From Primula veris (lineage: Eukaryota; Streptophyta; Magnoliopsida; Ericales; Primulaceae): a stretch of DNA of 64,000 nt. The stretch's first letter is position 1, and each line of letters opens with the position of its first letter. The notes below the pieces were generated by a model that was not told where the DNA came from, ran no database searches, and saw nothing but the letters and a program-made list of their open reading frames with translations. This document shows positions 1 through 11,026 of this stretch, piece by piece. Made by a program: the position numbers and the translations under genes. The DNA lies in assembly GCA_963682055.1 (NCBI GenBank), contig OY821749.1, forward strand, positions 20,405,631-20,469,630, written 5' to 3'.

Positions 1-68
1 GGCAACTCCGAATTCATGTTTCTTCACCCACCAAGTGAAGCTTTCAGTAGTAGATTGAAGGACCAAAT

Positions 69-251
69 TTGGGACTTCCAAATTACAAAGAAGCTGAAAA
101 AGACAATGATATGTTCTATAAGTTCCCAAAAGAAATAAGATTTTATAAGGGTCTTAATGATAATATCCCTGGGAGTGGCATTGATGTAACTAAAGCATAC
201 GATAAGTGTAGCCTACTTTCCCGACTAGCTGTTGATGTAATGGTCAGATAA
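69..251 (+). other. Unassigned possible coding fragment at the window edge
   Basis: An open frame of 60 codons ends in TAA at 249-251. It has no ATG at its left end, because the apparent first codon is TTG, and the same frame carries stops upstream, so it could only be a last exon of a gene entering from the left after an acceptor such as the AG near position 48. The peptide is hydrophilic with no motif I recognise. It sits downstream of, and convergent to, the IDM1-like gene on the other strand. It may equally be a chance frame. Confidence 0.15.
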
Positions 252-607
252 AAACCCAAGTTTCTTTTGCCGGAATGTCAGATAGTGAAGCATTGAAATG
301 TTCCTTATAGTTTTGCGGAACAGAAAAACTGTTCTAATATAAATTTTACATGGATATTAGCTTTACGTAGGATAGTTATCTTTTCTGGTTCCTGTTTTTT
401 GTTATGGAAATCTACAAGCAAGCAATTCTTTTGAACAAAAACAAAAGTGGATAGAAGAATTATGTTAAGAAAACGTTTCTTTGTATCAGTATATATATGT
501 CATAAAATAAGAAGTATACGTCATTAAACCAAACATGAGTTGAGTTGTATCAAACCGGGAATGGTTTTGTGACATGCTATAAGATTAGGAGTTGATTGCA
601 CCCGAAA

Positions 608-2533
608 TCAGATATAATCCGAATGGTAATGCATTTGAAAGGGGAGCAGTTTAGAAAAGATTTTTTCAATCTTTGCCATTGCCTGCTCGTGATTACATAT
701 AAAATTATGTGAAAATATGAAATTACAGTATTAAACTGAATAAAGACACGGAAGAAACAAAATCTTACGTCTTCAATAACCGACATCAGGGTCCGGCAAT
801 ATCCTCGACCTCTAAACTTTTCTAGTGTTGCAAGAAAGGGCAACTCCGCAAAAGCTTTCCCATGAATCCTGCGCAAAAAAATTGGCTCAAATTTATCTAC
901 AGAATATAATTATTTTTTACCTATCCTGTAAAGGAACAGGTAAAAAGAATTACCTGAGTGAGGCTATGGATATAATTTCCTCATCCTTTTCCAGGATGAC
1001 AGTGTAGAATCCGATAAAGTTGAGTCTATTACAGTTGGAACTACCAAGAGAAAAAAAAAAACAATTAAAGAAAAAATAAATGATAATTTTAATTTTCTTT
1101 TAAAGACTAAAATTTTAAAGTAAATAAAAAGGCATACCCGCAATTATACATGACATTTTCAACAATATCTATTCCAGTAAGGTTGTCAGTTACTGGCTCG
1201 AAACACTCCCTCATAAGATCCTTTGCAAAAGCAAGTTTAGCATGGCCTTCGATAAATTGATATTTATCAACTGTCAAATTAACACCAGCGCCATCGGCAT
1301 TACGTCGAAGAAGAGTCCAAGTGAACCCTTCTCCGAGGTCTTGCTGTTTTCCATCTAATCTCCTTAGTTCCATGTAAACCTTTCGTCAATAATAAGAAAA
1401 ACTAGATTAAAAATTTAAAAGAAGCAACTATTTTTTAACACAAAATGCTTAATTTGTCGACATACCTCCCTGCAGTTATCGTCGCATAGAGACTCCCTCC
1501 TATAGTACAGAAATAGTTGTGTTGGCTCTTGGTAACACTTTTGATGGACTTTCCGAAAAAAATCATTATAATCAATTTAAATTATTAAATAACAAAATTT
1601 GAGAAATAACACTAAAATAATTTACAAATACGCGTACATTTCTTTCCGCATTGGAAACACTCAACATCAACAGGGTCATCATAAAAGGAAGGGCCCCTCC
1701 TACAAAATTTGCAGATACAGTAGGGGCATAACCAAACCCCTTCAGGAACAACCTATTAAACAAGAAAATTAATAAACGAATATACTATAGTTCATACAGA
1801 AAAAAAAAGTTTTCAAGTAATATTCTTAGGTACTATATATAAAAGAATAATTTACCATCAACTCCATGCATTCGGGATGGTAAGTGGAATTACATCCGTC
1901 GCAGCACATTAATGGATCCCCATTGGCACAAATTAGACAAATATCATCACGACCTATGATATTGGTCTGAACAGGCTCAAACACTCTCATGCTATTTAAA
2001 GCATTTTCTAGGAGAGTTATGAGGGGAGTACGCGTCTCGGACACGAAAATGTATTCGTAAGGCCTTCTCTTGCGACCGTCTAACATGTTATGCATTACAA
2101 ACTTAACTGGCATGTGGATTCCATTGCAACATCCGCATAATATTCCGCCCTGACGGGTAAGTCCTGTTAAGGACTCGTTGACACAGTAAACTTTTGTGTT
2201 TTCGCTTATTAAGTTATTATTTACCAGCCATGTTATCAAACTGGTTCGGCTCAGTGCTTCTCTACCCCCATTATTCCCATTTGTTATGGTCTTTTTGTTG
2301 TGAACACCATATAAAGGTGTTGTCTCACTTATATGCTGTATTTCTGTTCTAGTTGAGCTAGAACTTCCCATCTCAAAATTTCTTTTTCCTATGTCTTTTC
2401 TTGTTCTCGTGGGTTGGATTCTTGGTACGACATCCCTAACAGGCCGCCTATAAAAATCTGGATCGCGGCGCCTATCCGATTCATCATCGGATCCTGAGTT
2501 GCTGTTGCTTAAATGTGAGGTATTGCTGTTCAT
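608..2533 (-). CDS. IDM1/ROS4-like PHD-finger GNAT acetyltransferase, short form
   Basis: Seven exons join in frame (464 codons including stop): 2533-1856, 1752-1626, 1548-1466, 1379-1138, 1040-954, 868-769 and 682-608. All junctions are GT-AG. Exon 1 encodes a Ser/Arg-rich N-terminus, then a GILCGCC-type Tify-like domain and the start of a C4HC3 PHD finger (DDICLICANGDPLMCCDGC, then HPEC). Exon 2 completes it with CPYCICKFC. Exons 2-3 hold a second Cys/His cluster ending in HQKC. Exons 4-6 encode the acyltransferase fold, with GSNCNRLNFIGFYTVILEK, then IHGKAFAELPF, then the acetyl-CoA loop RGRGYCRTLM. The family reads histone marks and acetylates H3 in DNA-demethylation control. Family members are usually far longer, so either N-terminal exons lie above 2533 (an AG near 2561 could be an acceptor) or this is a short paralogue. 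Exon 7 diverges after a few residues and stops, lacking the usual C-terminal extension, which suggests decay or an alternative end. Confidence 0.8.
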
Positions 2534-2602
2534 TTTCGGGCTGTAGTTTGCTTTGAAAACTGGAGGGAAAAAATGAATAATTAAAAATAAAAAAGTACGC
2601 AT

Positions 2603-4700
2603 CCATATGAGATATTAAACTTAAGGTAGAAAGGAAAACAATACAAAGTTAGTTTTTGCCAGTTTTTTACCTAGCAAAAACTTAGCTGAAAGTGTAAGCT
2701 AGCTTTAAAAACATTTTTTTTTTTTGTATTTTTAAGCTTTCAATCGAGCTTTTTCGATTTGAAGCAAGTTTCTTAGAACATTCATTTTTTTTGCAAACAA
2801 ATATATCTTGATCAGGATATGAGTAAAAAGTTTCCTTTCTCACATGAAAACATAATTTGTTTGACCGGGAAATTCAAGATATATTTTACACCTGGCAGAA
2901 CTTTTTTATACATACGAATTAAGTAAGCATCTTCATTATTATAAGTGCTTTACATCACTTAACCTAGAACTTAGTAATTAAAAGAGGAGCATATTTCCCT
3001 ACTCTACTGAATACTGATAGTTTATAACTATTTTTAAGATCCTTGATTGGGATATTTCATGGTCATGTTTATTAAACTATAATTTAGTTTCATCTTTTGA
3101 TAGTATATTGGAAGACATAGGTGAAAATATAAAAAATTATCTTGACGTGTGATCGAAAAAAGATTACTCATAACTCTCCTTCTGACTTTACAAGTCCTCA
3201 ATATTTTCTGATTCATAGTCCAGTCCCATGGAGAACCTTGGAGGATCAATATGGAATGTTTGATAATGTCATAATACCCAGAAGGACACCGGAAACGTAT
3301 GATAATACCCAAGTAATACCATAATATTGTTAGAAGCTAGCAGAGGTCATGGGTAGCTAGAACTCCAAATGATCTTTTATGAATAAACAAAGTCATGAAG
3401 GCAAATTACATGACGATTTCTAATGTTTGTGGGTATAATCTAGTTAATTCAAGAGGTTTGGTCCATTGCCAAAGATTGACAACTCGACTCATATGGTAAA
3501 AATCTATAAGGGGAGGGTAGCTAGGCAACCGGTATCAATCATCAACTCATTGTTTCTCATGATTTGTAGAAGAGTTTATTCGTGGTTTAGTTAGTTTTTT
3601 GAAAGTGTTAGAATAAATATCCTATCAAATGTCGATTGTCATTTTCATCGATGAAAATGACAAAGGTCCTGTGATGTATGGTCCATGAGATCGGGTCGAC
3701 GAGATTGACAAAGCTCGTGTGGCACCTGATCCAGAAGAGTATATCGATGTATATTGAGCATGTGATCCAACAATGTGTTATAAGGTGTCATCCCGGCCAT
3801 GTTACACAATCTAGAGTCTAGGAATGAACATTCAACTCAAGCTATATGTACATCTATAGCTAACTCATGGTACCCATCAAAGTCGTCCTTGATACTTTAC
3901 ATCATTCTATGTTTTTTATTTCAGTATTACAATTTTAAACTACTTGTATATTATTACTTCAACACATTTTTGATAATTTGTATAAACTTTTTTTATTTTT
4001 GTCCCAAGTTAGAAGTTACTATTTTCAATAAAAAAAATATAATAAAAAAGTAATTGTGTTATTTATTGAAAAGACAATTTTAGATTTTTTTTTTAACTAT
4101 CACTGCCATGACTACTATGTCAAAATTAAAAAATAATAGTAAGAAAATTAAGGACAAAATATAAATGAATATTTTAAATTTTGTTCATTATTTTGATATT
4201 GTATGTGTATTAGCATTTTTATACAAAGAAACTATATGATAGAATACAAAAAATTTGCATATAGAAACATCAAAGAACAAAAATCATCATTAATGCTCTG
4301 ATATCATAGTTTTTGTCATTCAGTTATGGGTTAACCAAACTTTTTCCATTCATGTCATTTATATTGAATAAATATGGACTATTTATATCACCACTCTTGT
4401 TATAAGTTAATGTCCCATACATATTTTCAGCAATAGAACAATTTGTATCTCTAATTCTTCAATTAAACCCAAATAAACATAAATTCTTCAATAATCTCAA
4501 TCAATGATCGATATTCAATTCAACCAAATTGATCAATATACTCAAATAATACTTAATGTAGCAGATTAACCCTAGTTTAACAAGAAAAACCTCAAAATAA
4601 TCACAGAAAAATGCGAAGATCACTTACAGAAAAAAGTGGACTGAGAAATAAAAAAAAACTTCAAATGTCGCAGCGGAATTAGTTGTAATTCACACGTATC
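2603..4700. other. Gene-free AT-rich intergenic DNA
   Basis: No frame here has family resemblance or splice structure that I can support. Small frames such as 3142-3324 (+), 3034-3312 (-) and 3799-4053 (+) overlap each other and are low-complexity. A short stretch near 4247-4278 resembles part of the palindromic element at 4701-4899, so a decayed relative lies next to it. Confidence 0.6.
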
Positions 4701-4899
4701 AGCTCTATTGCAATTTTCTTAAATATAGTGATAAAATACAATAAATTTGCATATAGAAACATCAAATAACGAAAATAGTCACTGATAATAAAATTGTGCT
4801 ATCTCTCTCTAAAATCAGTGATGATTTTCGTTTTTTTATGTTTCTATATGCAAATTTATTGTATTTTATCACTATATTTAAGAAAATTGCAATAGAGCT
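4701..4899. repeat. Foldback (MITE-like) element with 86 bp arms
   Basis: Bases 4701-4786 and 4814-4899 are near-perfect inverted copies of each other, both bounded by AGCT, separated by a 27 bp spacer. Transcribed DNA would form one long hairpin. No transposase is encoded. The structure fits a foldback MITE or a small-RNA-producing hairpin; I did not find a clear target-site duplication. Confidence 0.75.
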
Positions 4900-5539
4900 T
4901 AAGACGGAAATATTTTATTAGATTTATTTTTAAAACATAAACATGAGTATTTATATGTTGTTGTGCAATACGTCATATTTAGTATTTACCATGAATTGGT
5001 GAAAAAATCTACATGTCATGTTGGTTGTGCCGCAAATACTTAACCCTTTTGTTTCTATTTTGAATTTTATGAACATTTTTTTGAAGACGGTATGGCGGGG
5101 AACTTTATCAATCTCTAATTTGAAGCACTGTTATTACAAAAATATTACTTTTAGTTGAAATTGTTTGAGATAGAAACTCTTAACAATAAATCTCTCGATT
5201 AGAAAACATTCAGATTATTAAGTTAGTGTCTCAAAATGGCTTTAGCTACATAAAATTAGGTTGGCCTTTATAGAGTCATGTAAATGCTAAATTTGTATGA
5301 GTCCTATTTTTCAATTTAGGGATGCAAATGAATCGAAATGTTTACGACAAGCTCGTGTTCGGCTCGTTAAAGGCTCAACTCGTGTTCGTTCAGTTATAAC
5401 TGAATTAAGTATGAACAGAAATATAGGATTTGTTTCATAAATGAGTCGAGTCTGAGCAACAGTTAAGGGCCCGGCTTGTTTGTTTAAATTAATATATAAA
5501 TGTATATTTTAATATATATATATATATATGCATATTATA

Positions 5540-6480
5540 TATGAGAAAGTATCCATACACAGAAAAAAAAAGGGGAATTACTAGCGAATAGTCAGCCTAT
5601 ATGACTGGTTCACAAACCGTTTGCATAAAAAAAATGTCAAATGGTAAAAAAAATTAATTAATATTTAAGTTTAGGGTAGGCCTCCATAGAGTTCTATATT
5701 TTTATTTAAGTTTTTAGTGTGTTGTATAATTTGTTTTTAATTTATCAAATTTTAATTTGTTAAAAATAGAAAAAATAAATTAATTATTGAAAAATATTAT
5801 CTAACCATTCATTTTCTAATATAACGGTGGTTAACTTGACTGTATCATAAACAGTCAAAAATAAACTGACCGTTCCAAAGATCTTAAAAAAATACATTAT
5901 ATTTACACATCAATCACAACACTTCATTTAATTTACTTTTAATAGTCAAAGATTAAACCAGTTAATTAGAAAAAATTAAAACACTTTCTCCTTCATTTAT
6001 CTTCTCAGACTTGATTCTCCTCTCACATCTAGAACACCCTCCTCCCTTTTATTACTTAATATACTTCTGTACTTGAAATACTTTTGTTTTGTTGACAATT
6101 TATTAATTAAAAGTAATAAGTGAACAAACAAAGAAGTAAATTATCCAAAGGACAAACTCATATGCCAGTTAAAGGTTTTACATTTATCAACAAAAACAGG
6201 ACAAAAAAGGAAAGAAGCGAGTGAGTTTGCAGAAAATGGAGAAAAAAAAAATATATATATATACATATAATTTCTCCTAATTTACGAATAGAAACAAAAA
6301 AATTCATGTGATAATGGATGTCTTCTGTTGTTTTAGTTAGACGTGAGATGGGAGGAGGTTAGGGGGATAAATAGTGAGAAAGAGTTTTTAATTTTTTTTA
6401 ATTAAGTGGTTTAATTTTGTTGTGATTGACGTGTAAATATAATGTGTGTTTTTTTATTTGTGTATGGATCATTCCCCTAT
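5540..6480. mobile_element. Nested inverted-repeat element inserted in a TA-rich tract
   Basis: Inverted ends contain GTATCCATACAC at about 5549 and its complement near 6460-6469. Longer inner arms, about 5886-6040 against about 6325-6458, also pair (TTATATTTACAC followed by TCAATCACAACA and an AT-rich run). TA dinucleotide runs flank both sides (about 5514-5540 and 6478-6500). No protein is encoded. It is most likely a MITE that landed in a TA microsatellite within the older hAT-like element. Confidence 0.55.
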
Positions 6481-8297
6481 ATATATATATATATATATAT
6501 AATTTCACAAAAAATATATTTTAAGTATAAAAAAATAATCATTTTTTATGAGATTTTACGAGCCGGGCAATAAATCTTAACGAATCTTATGATCAAGAGT
6601 TCGAGCTTTTTAAAAATAAACAGGAAAACCCCATTATAAAAACTTTAGAAAAAATTGCATAAAAGATAAAATTCCGGAAAAGTCAATCAAATCTATATAA
6701 AAAAATACAGAACAATATCAGAACATATGAAAAAGTAAAAACAAAATTATAACATTTATTCCTTTCTCTAGATAAATTAAAGAAAAAAAATATGGGTATT
6801 CGGCTATTTCCTCTTATTTGAGATTTTTTTTGCACTTTTTGTTTTTCGTTACTTATTTTTTAAAATTTTGAGTTTTCTGTGTGTTTAGCAATTTATTCTG
6901 AATTCTTATTTTTATGTTGTTTACTTCGAGTTAATTTTGAACATTTATCAGCTTTTACATATCGTTTTTCGTTGTGTGTATATGTACGCGCAGTGACGGA
7001 ACCATAATTGTCAAATGGGAGATGATTTCTATAATAAAAGATTATAACGTATATAAAATTATTTTACGGAACAAGAGCTGAAATACAAAAATTTAAAGGT
7101 TTTGATCAAAATATATAGAAAAAATCTATTTTTTCATCAAAAAAATTTAAAATTGGAAGGGAGGAGGTTGCAGTCTCCGACTGTCCCTATCTAATTCCTA
7201 GTTCCTTTCCTATATGCGCACGTGCGTGCGTGTGATGTTTCAGAGTTTTCTTGAACATTTTGGATCTTCTTTTAATATTCTGTTGTGTGCTATAACGTAG
7301 TTGTAGTAAAATGTGTATGAGTTAGCCATTTAGGAAAAGTGGGTTCATTAAAGATTAGTCATTTGCTCTTAGTATAAAAGTCAGAATAATTTGCCAAGAG
7401 TTTCTACAAGATAGGAGTTACGAAAGAGGACGGGGATGGTACCATACTCCTCTTTTTTGGGAGAGTCGTTATAACACCTTCTCCATATTCAATATTTGAA
7501 ATTATTTTTTCGTATATTTTTTGAAATAAACATTTATTTATTTATTTGTAAATTGTTAGTTCAAAAAAAATTGTAATATTTGCTCTTTTATATTTTTTGT
7601 GTTTAATTGTTTATTTGGAATTTTATAGATAATAATATCAAAAAATATATAAATGGGTAAAAAGAAAAAATTTGAACGAACACTTTAAAATTAAAATAAA
7701 ACGTTAAATTAAAAAATTATAACCGAAAAAATAATTATGAATATAGAAAATAGAGAGAGTGTCACGATGACTCCACTCCCTCAATCAGATGAGTCTGGCA
7801 TCACTTATCCGGGTGGATGGTGGTTTCATTTGCAAATTTGCTCTACTTATAATTAAATTTTATACATCCCTTAAACATTTTCTATATGTTTTCATTTGTA
7901 ATTATTAATTGCATTCTAGAATAAATTAAAAACAAGTTATCTCTTTGATTTTTTAACCTTAACTACGATTTTATAGTTTTTAAATAAACAAATGATTAAC
8001 ATTTCTCTTCTGATTAGGACATCATGACATGCATTATACATTTACAACCCACAAATCAAATTGAATTCGAAATTATAGAAATGAATTAGAACTTACAAGT
8101 ATAACACTATATGCTCGGACTCTGAAAGGAATGGGATCTTGTATCAATAAATCGTCTATCTTGTAGATGATCCTGGTAGCATTTTTAGAACGGTCAACTA
8201 CTCGTTAGATCATATATGTAATAAATTAATATATGTAAGTAATTACAGAAGATAATATTCAATTGATAATCTAATGTTAGAAACTTATGATGATGTG

Positions 8298-8456
8298 TCA
8301 CAAGCAGAGCAGTATTTTTTTTTCTAAACAGATAATTTTTTTGAAAGAGAAAGTCGACTGATATATTGGAAGAATTTCTCAAATGACTGTCACAGGCAGA
8401 GCGGTATTTTTTTTCTAAACAGATAATTTTTTTGAAAGAGAAAGTCGACTGATATA
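8298..8456. repeat. Tandem duplication, about 67 bp unit, 92 bp period
   Basis: Copies 8298-8364 and 8390-8456 match closely (CAGAGC, then a T-run, then CTAAACAGATAATT, then GACTGATATA). It lies inside the hAT-like element near its right end. The copies differ at a few bases and in T-run length. Confidence 0.8.
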
Positions 8457-9180
8457 ATGAATCAGTTTTCTTCCCTTTTTATAGTGATTTTGTGAGCACG
8501 CTTGGGCTCATTGATTATTTTTATTTTTATTTTTATCATTTAACCCATATTTGCTTACATAAGTAAATAAACAATATTAAGCTAAGAGAGTAAATTTGTG
8601 TAGTATATATATGTGTATATTGTAAACACAGAGTAATTATTTGTAACAATTAATTTTCTCAGTTAATTATTTTAGTTATATATGTAGAATTGATTATTGC
8701 GAATGAAATGAGTCTTAACGATTCGCTCGGCTTGTTAAAGCTTAACGAGCGAGTCTGATCAGACTATGTAAACAAGACAAGTATAAACATGATTTTTAGG
8801 CTCGTCCCTAAAACGAGCGGAACCTAAACAAAATCAGGCTCGCCTCGCTTCAGTTCATTTTGCACCCCTAACCAATATTTTTAAAAAAATATTGTTCTAG
8901 ATTGCATGAATAAAAGTAAGACAGTTTTTTTGTTCTCTTAAGGTTTTATCAATTTAAATTTTGCAATTATCAATAATTTACAACAATCAAATTAGAATAA
9001 GCCAACTAAAACAAATTTTTTAATAAATGAAAGTTGTAACACTAAAAGTTTCTCTTACATTTAAATAAATAAGATACTTTATTCATTATTTCACGATGGA
9101 ATATTTTGATAAAAAGGTTGTATTGTGGTTCAGATTCATGCAGAGATCATGTATAGCACAATAAATGCTGTTTACTCCTA

Positions 9181-9272
9181 TTAGTTGCAACCTTTTTTTC
9201 TTATTCTTTTTAGTCAACATTAGTTGCAACCTTTTTTTCTTTTGCTTTTTGGTCAAACATTAGTTGCAACCT
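9181..9272. repeat. Three short tandem units of about 40 bp
   Basis: Units beginning TTAGTTGCAACCT start at 9181, 9220 and 9260; the third is partial. The first two are followed by a T-rich tract and a GTCAA motif. There is no coding potential. Confidence 0.75.
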
Positions 9273-10764
9273 AAATTGTGTAAATATGCAAATCTTGCCA
9301 TTACTCTTTAGCTAAAACCTTGAATAGACACAAATCGTTGACTGACTTAGTAAATTCTTGTTGTCATCATTCATTTAAGGAAAATCAATTGAAAAGGTTA
9401 TCTAACAGCCATACACTTAACTAGTCTGTACAGTCATTAATACTGAGACAATGCATCAATCTTGATAAAATTAAATTCCTTTGAAAGAGAAAATATTATT
9501 AGGGAAATTTAGTGAATGGTAAAAAAGAAATTTAATTTTGATTTTATCTTCTCCACAAACATCTTTTAAAATTACTAATGGAGCTCTAATAGGGCGGTCA
9601 AAAATACCTAAAAACTGTAAGAACCTACCCGTCACATAACTGCTTTTTGATTTACCTAACCCGACCCAACCAGATATAAAGTCAGTTATGATTTTTAATT
9701 TTATACCTCCTAATCGAAATATAAAACCGAGTCGCAAGACCGCAATATGTACCCATATTTTGAATAAATATATACAAAGACGAATCCAAAATTTTGAGTA
9801 AGGGTAGACAAATTGTATGTTATTTTTTTTAATCAAAACGTACCGATGCATAATTATGAAATGTATTATATTTTAAATTTTATATCAAGACTTATGAGTA
9901 AAACCACCAAATATCAATAAAAAATTATTAATTTATAAAATTCTAAATACGTGTGTCTTAATTTTTCAAAGAAAGTAAAATATTAAACCATGAGAAAACT
10001 TATTATAAGAAATCGGATATTACGTCAATCATGAATTAATAATGATGTTATTGTAATAAATAATATTGTAATGCTGTAACTTTTATTTTGTAAAACAAAA
10101 TAATCATTGTTTAATATTTTATACTATTAAAAACATATTATGTTCGAACTTTTTTAGGAGGAAAAAATGAAGTCAAAATAAAACTTAAAAAAGTTGCAAT
10201 GAAGTCTAGCAAGTTAAAAGTGATTAATAAATAATAACATTGAGAAGAAACTAATAATAATCAAAAAATTAATTAATTGAGTGTGACATAATATTTGAAT
10301 TTGGAACCACTTGGTAAGTAAAAAGAAAATTTTCCACTACACAAGTTAGTTGAGTTTGATCAAATTAACATTTATTTTTATCTATTAACTAGCTGTACTT
10401 ACAAATAAATATTTAAAATTAATAAAAAATTAAATTTTAATATATTTTTCTACCGAACCAAGGGTGACGCTTGCACCTCCTTGCTACTATATGAATTCGT
10501 CCTTGAATATATACATATATATTATTATTATTGTTATATTAGATTCATGTACTGTATATATAAATTTATATTGAAATACATGTTAACAAATTGATTTGTA
10601 TAATATTTGACAATGATATAAGCGAAACAAAATATTGAAGAGTCTATTTTACAAAATCGATTTGGGTGTTTCAACATTCAATAATCAACTATAATTTTGT
10701 TCTATAAAAATAATCTACCACACATACAATTTTCACACCATTATACTAATTCTCCAAAGGTTAC
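9273..10764. other. AT-rich intergenic DNA with decayed repeat fragments
   Basis: No gene is supported. The 9471-9851 minus-strand frame has a repeat-like GGGTCGGGTTGGG stretch (about 9655-9672) seen at ends of plant hAT MITEs. A tract near 10450-10500 (GGGTGACGCTTGCACC) looks like another decayed repeat end. Confidence 0.5.
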
Positions 10765-10779
10765 AGTAAATTTCGTATT
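10765..10779. repeat. Target-site duplication of the LINE, left copy
   Basis: AGTAAATTTCGTATT is identical to 16753-16767 and directly abuts the poly-T run (the minus-strand poly-A tail) at the LINE 3' end. Confidence 0.95.
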
Positions 10780-10789
10780 TTTTTTTTTA

Positions 10790-11026
10790 ATTAATTGTGG
10801 TATAAACCACATTTTAGCTTTTATATATAAAATGTTGCTCCAGTACAAAATTACAAGTTAGGGGGCCTAACTGTTACAAAATGTAATATAGCTCCTCCCA
10901 ACATAATTAAATAGACTTAATGGACTAAATTGAACAAAACTTTGGGCATATCATCCTTTTCTACGCTTTTCCAAAATTAAAATCAAAAACCAAAAAAACC
11001 CAAATAACGCTTCTCCTTCTCTCTCT
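10790..11026 (-). other. LINE 3' untranslated region
   Basis: Between the ORF2 stop and the poly-A tract there is no frame of note. Just past the stop (about 11006-11025) is a CT-rich stretch on the plus strand. Nothing else is recognisable. Confidence 0.6.

Larger units (their letters stand above)
5317..8870. mobile_element. hAT-like non-autonomous DNA transposon, 3.55 kb
   Basis: The left end starts TAGGGATGCAAATGAA and the right end is its inverse (TAGGGGTGCAAAATGAA on the minus strand). Both are followed by subterminal clusters of GCTCG/CGAGC (5350-5460 and 8715-8850), a common arrangement in plant hAT families. No transposase frame survives. The flanking 8-mers (5309-5316 and 8871-8878) share only CAAT, so the target-site duplication is eroded or the ends are off by a few bases. 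A second inverted-repeat element is nested inside at about 5540-6480. Confidence 0.6.

Noticed and set aside
9471..9851. 126-codon minus-strand frame
   Set aside because: Hydrophobic and low-complexity, includes a GGGTCGGG repeat tract, no family resemblance and no splice or promoter context; treated as decayed repeat.
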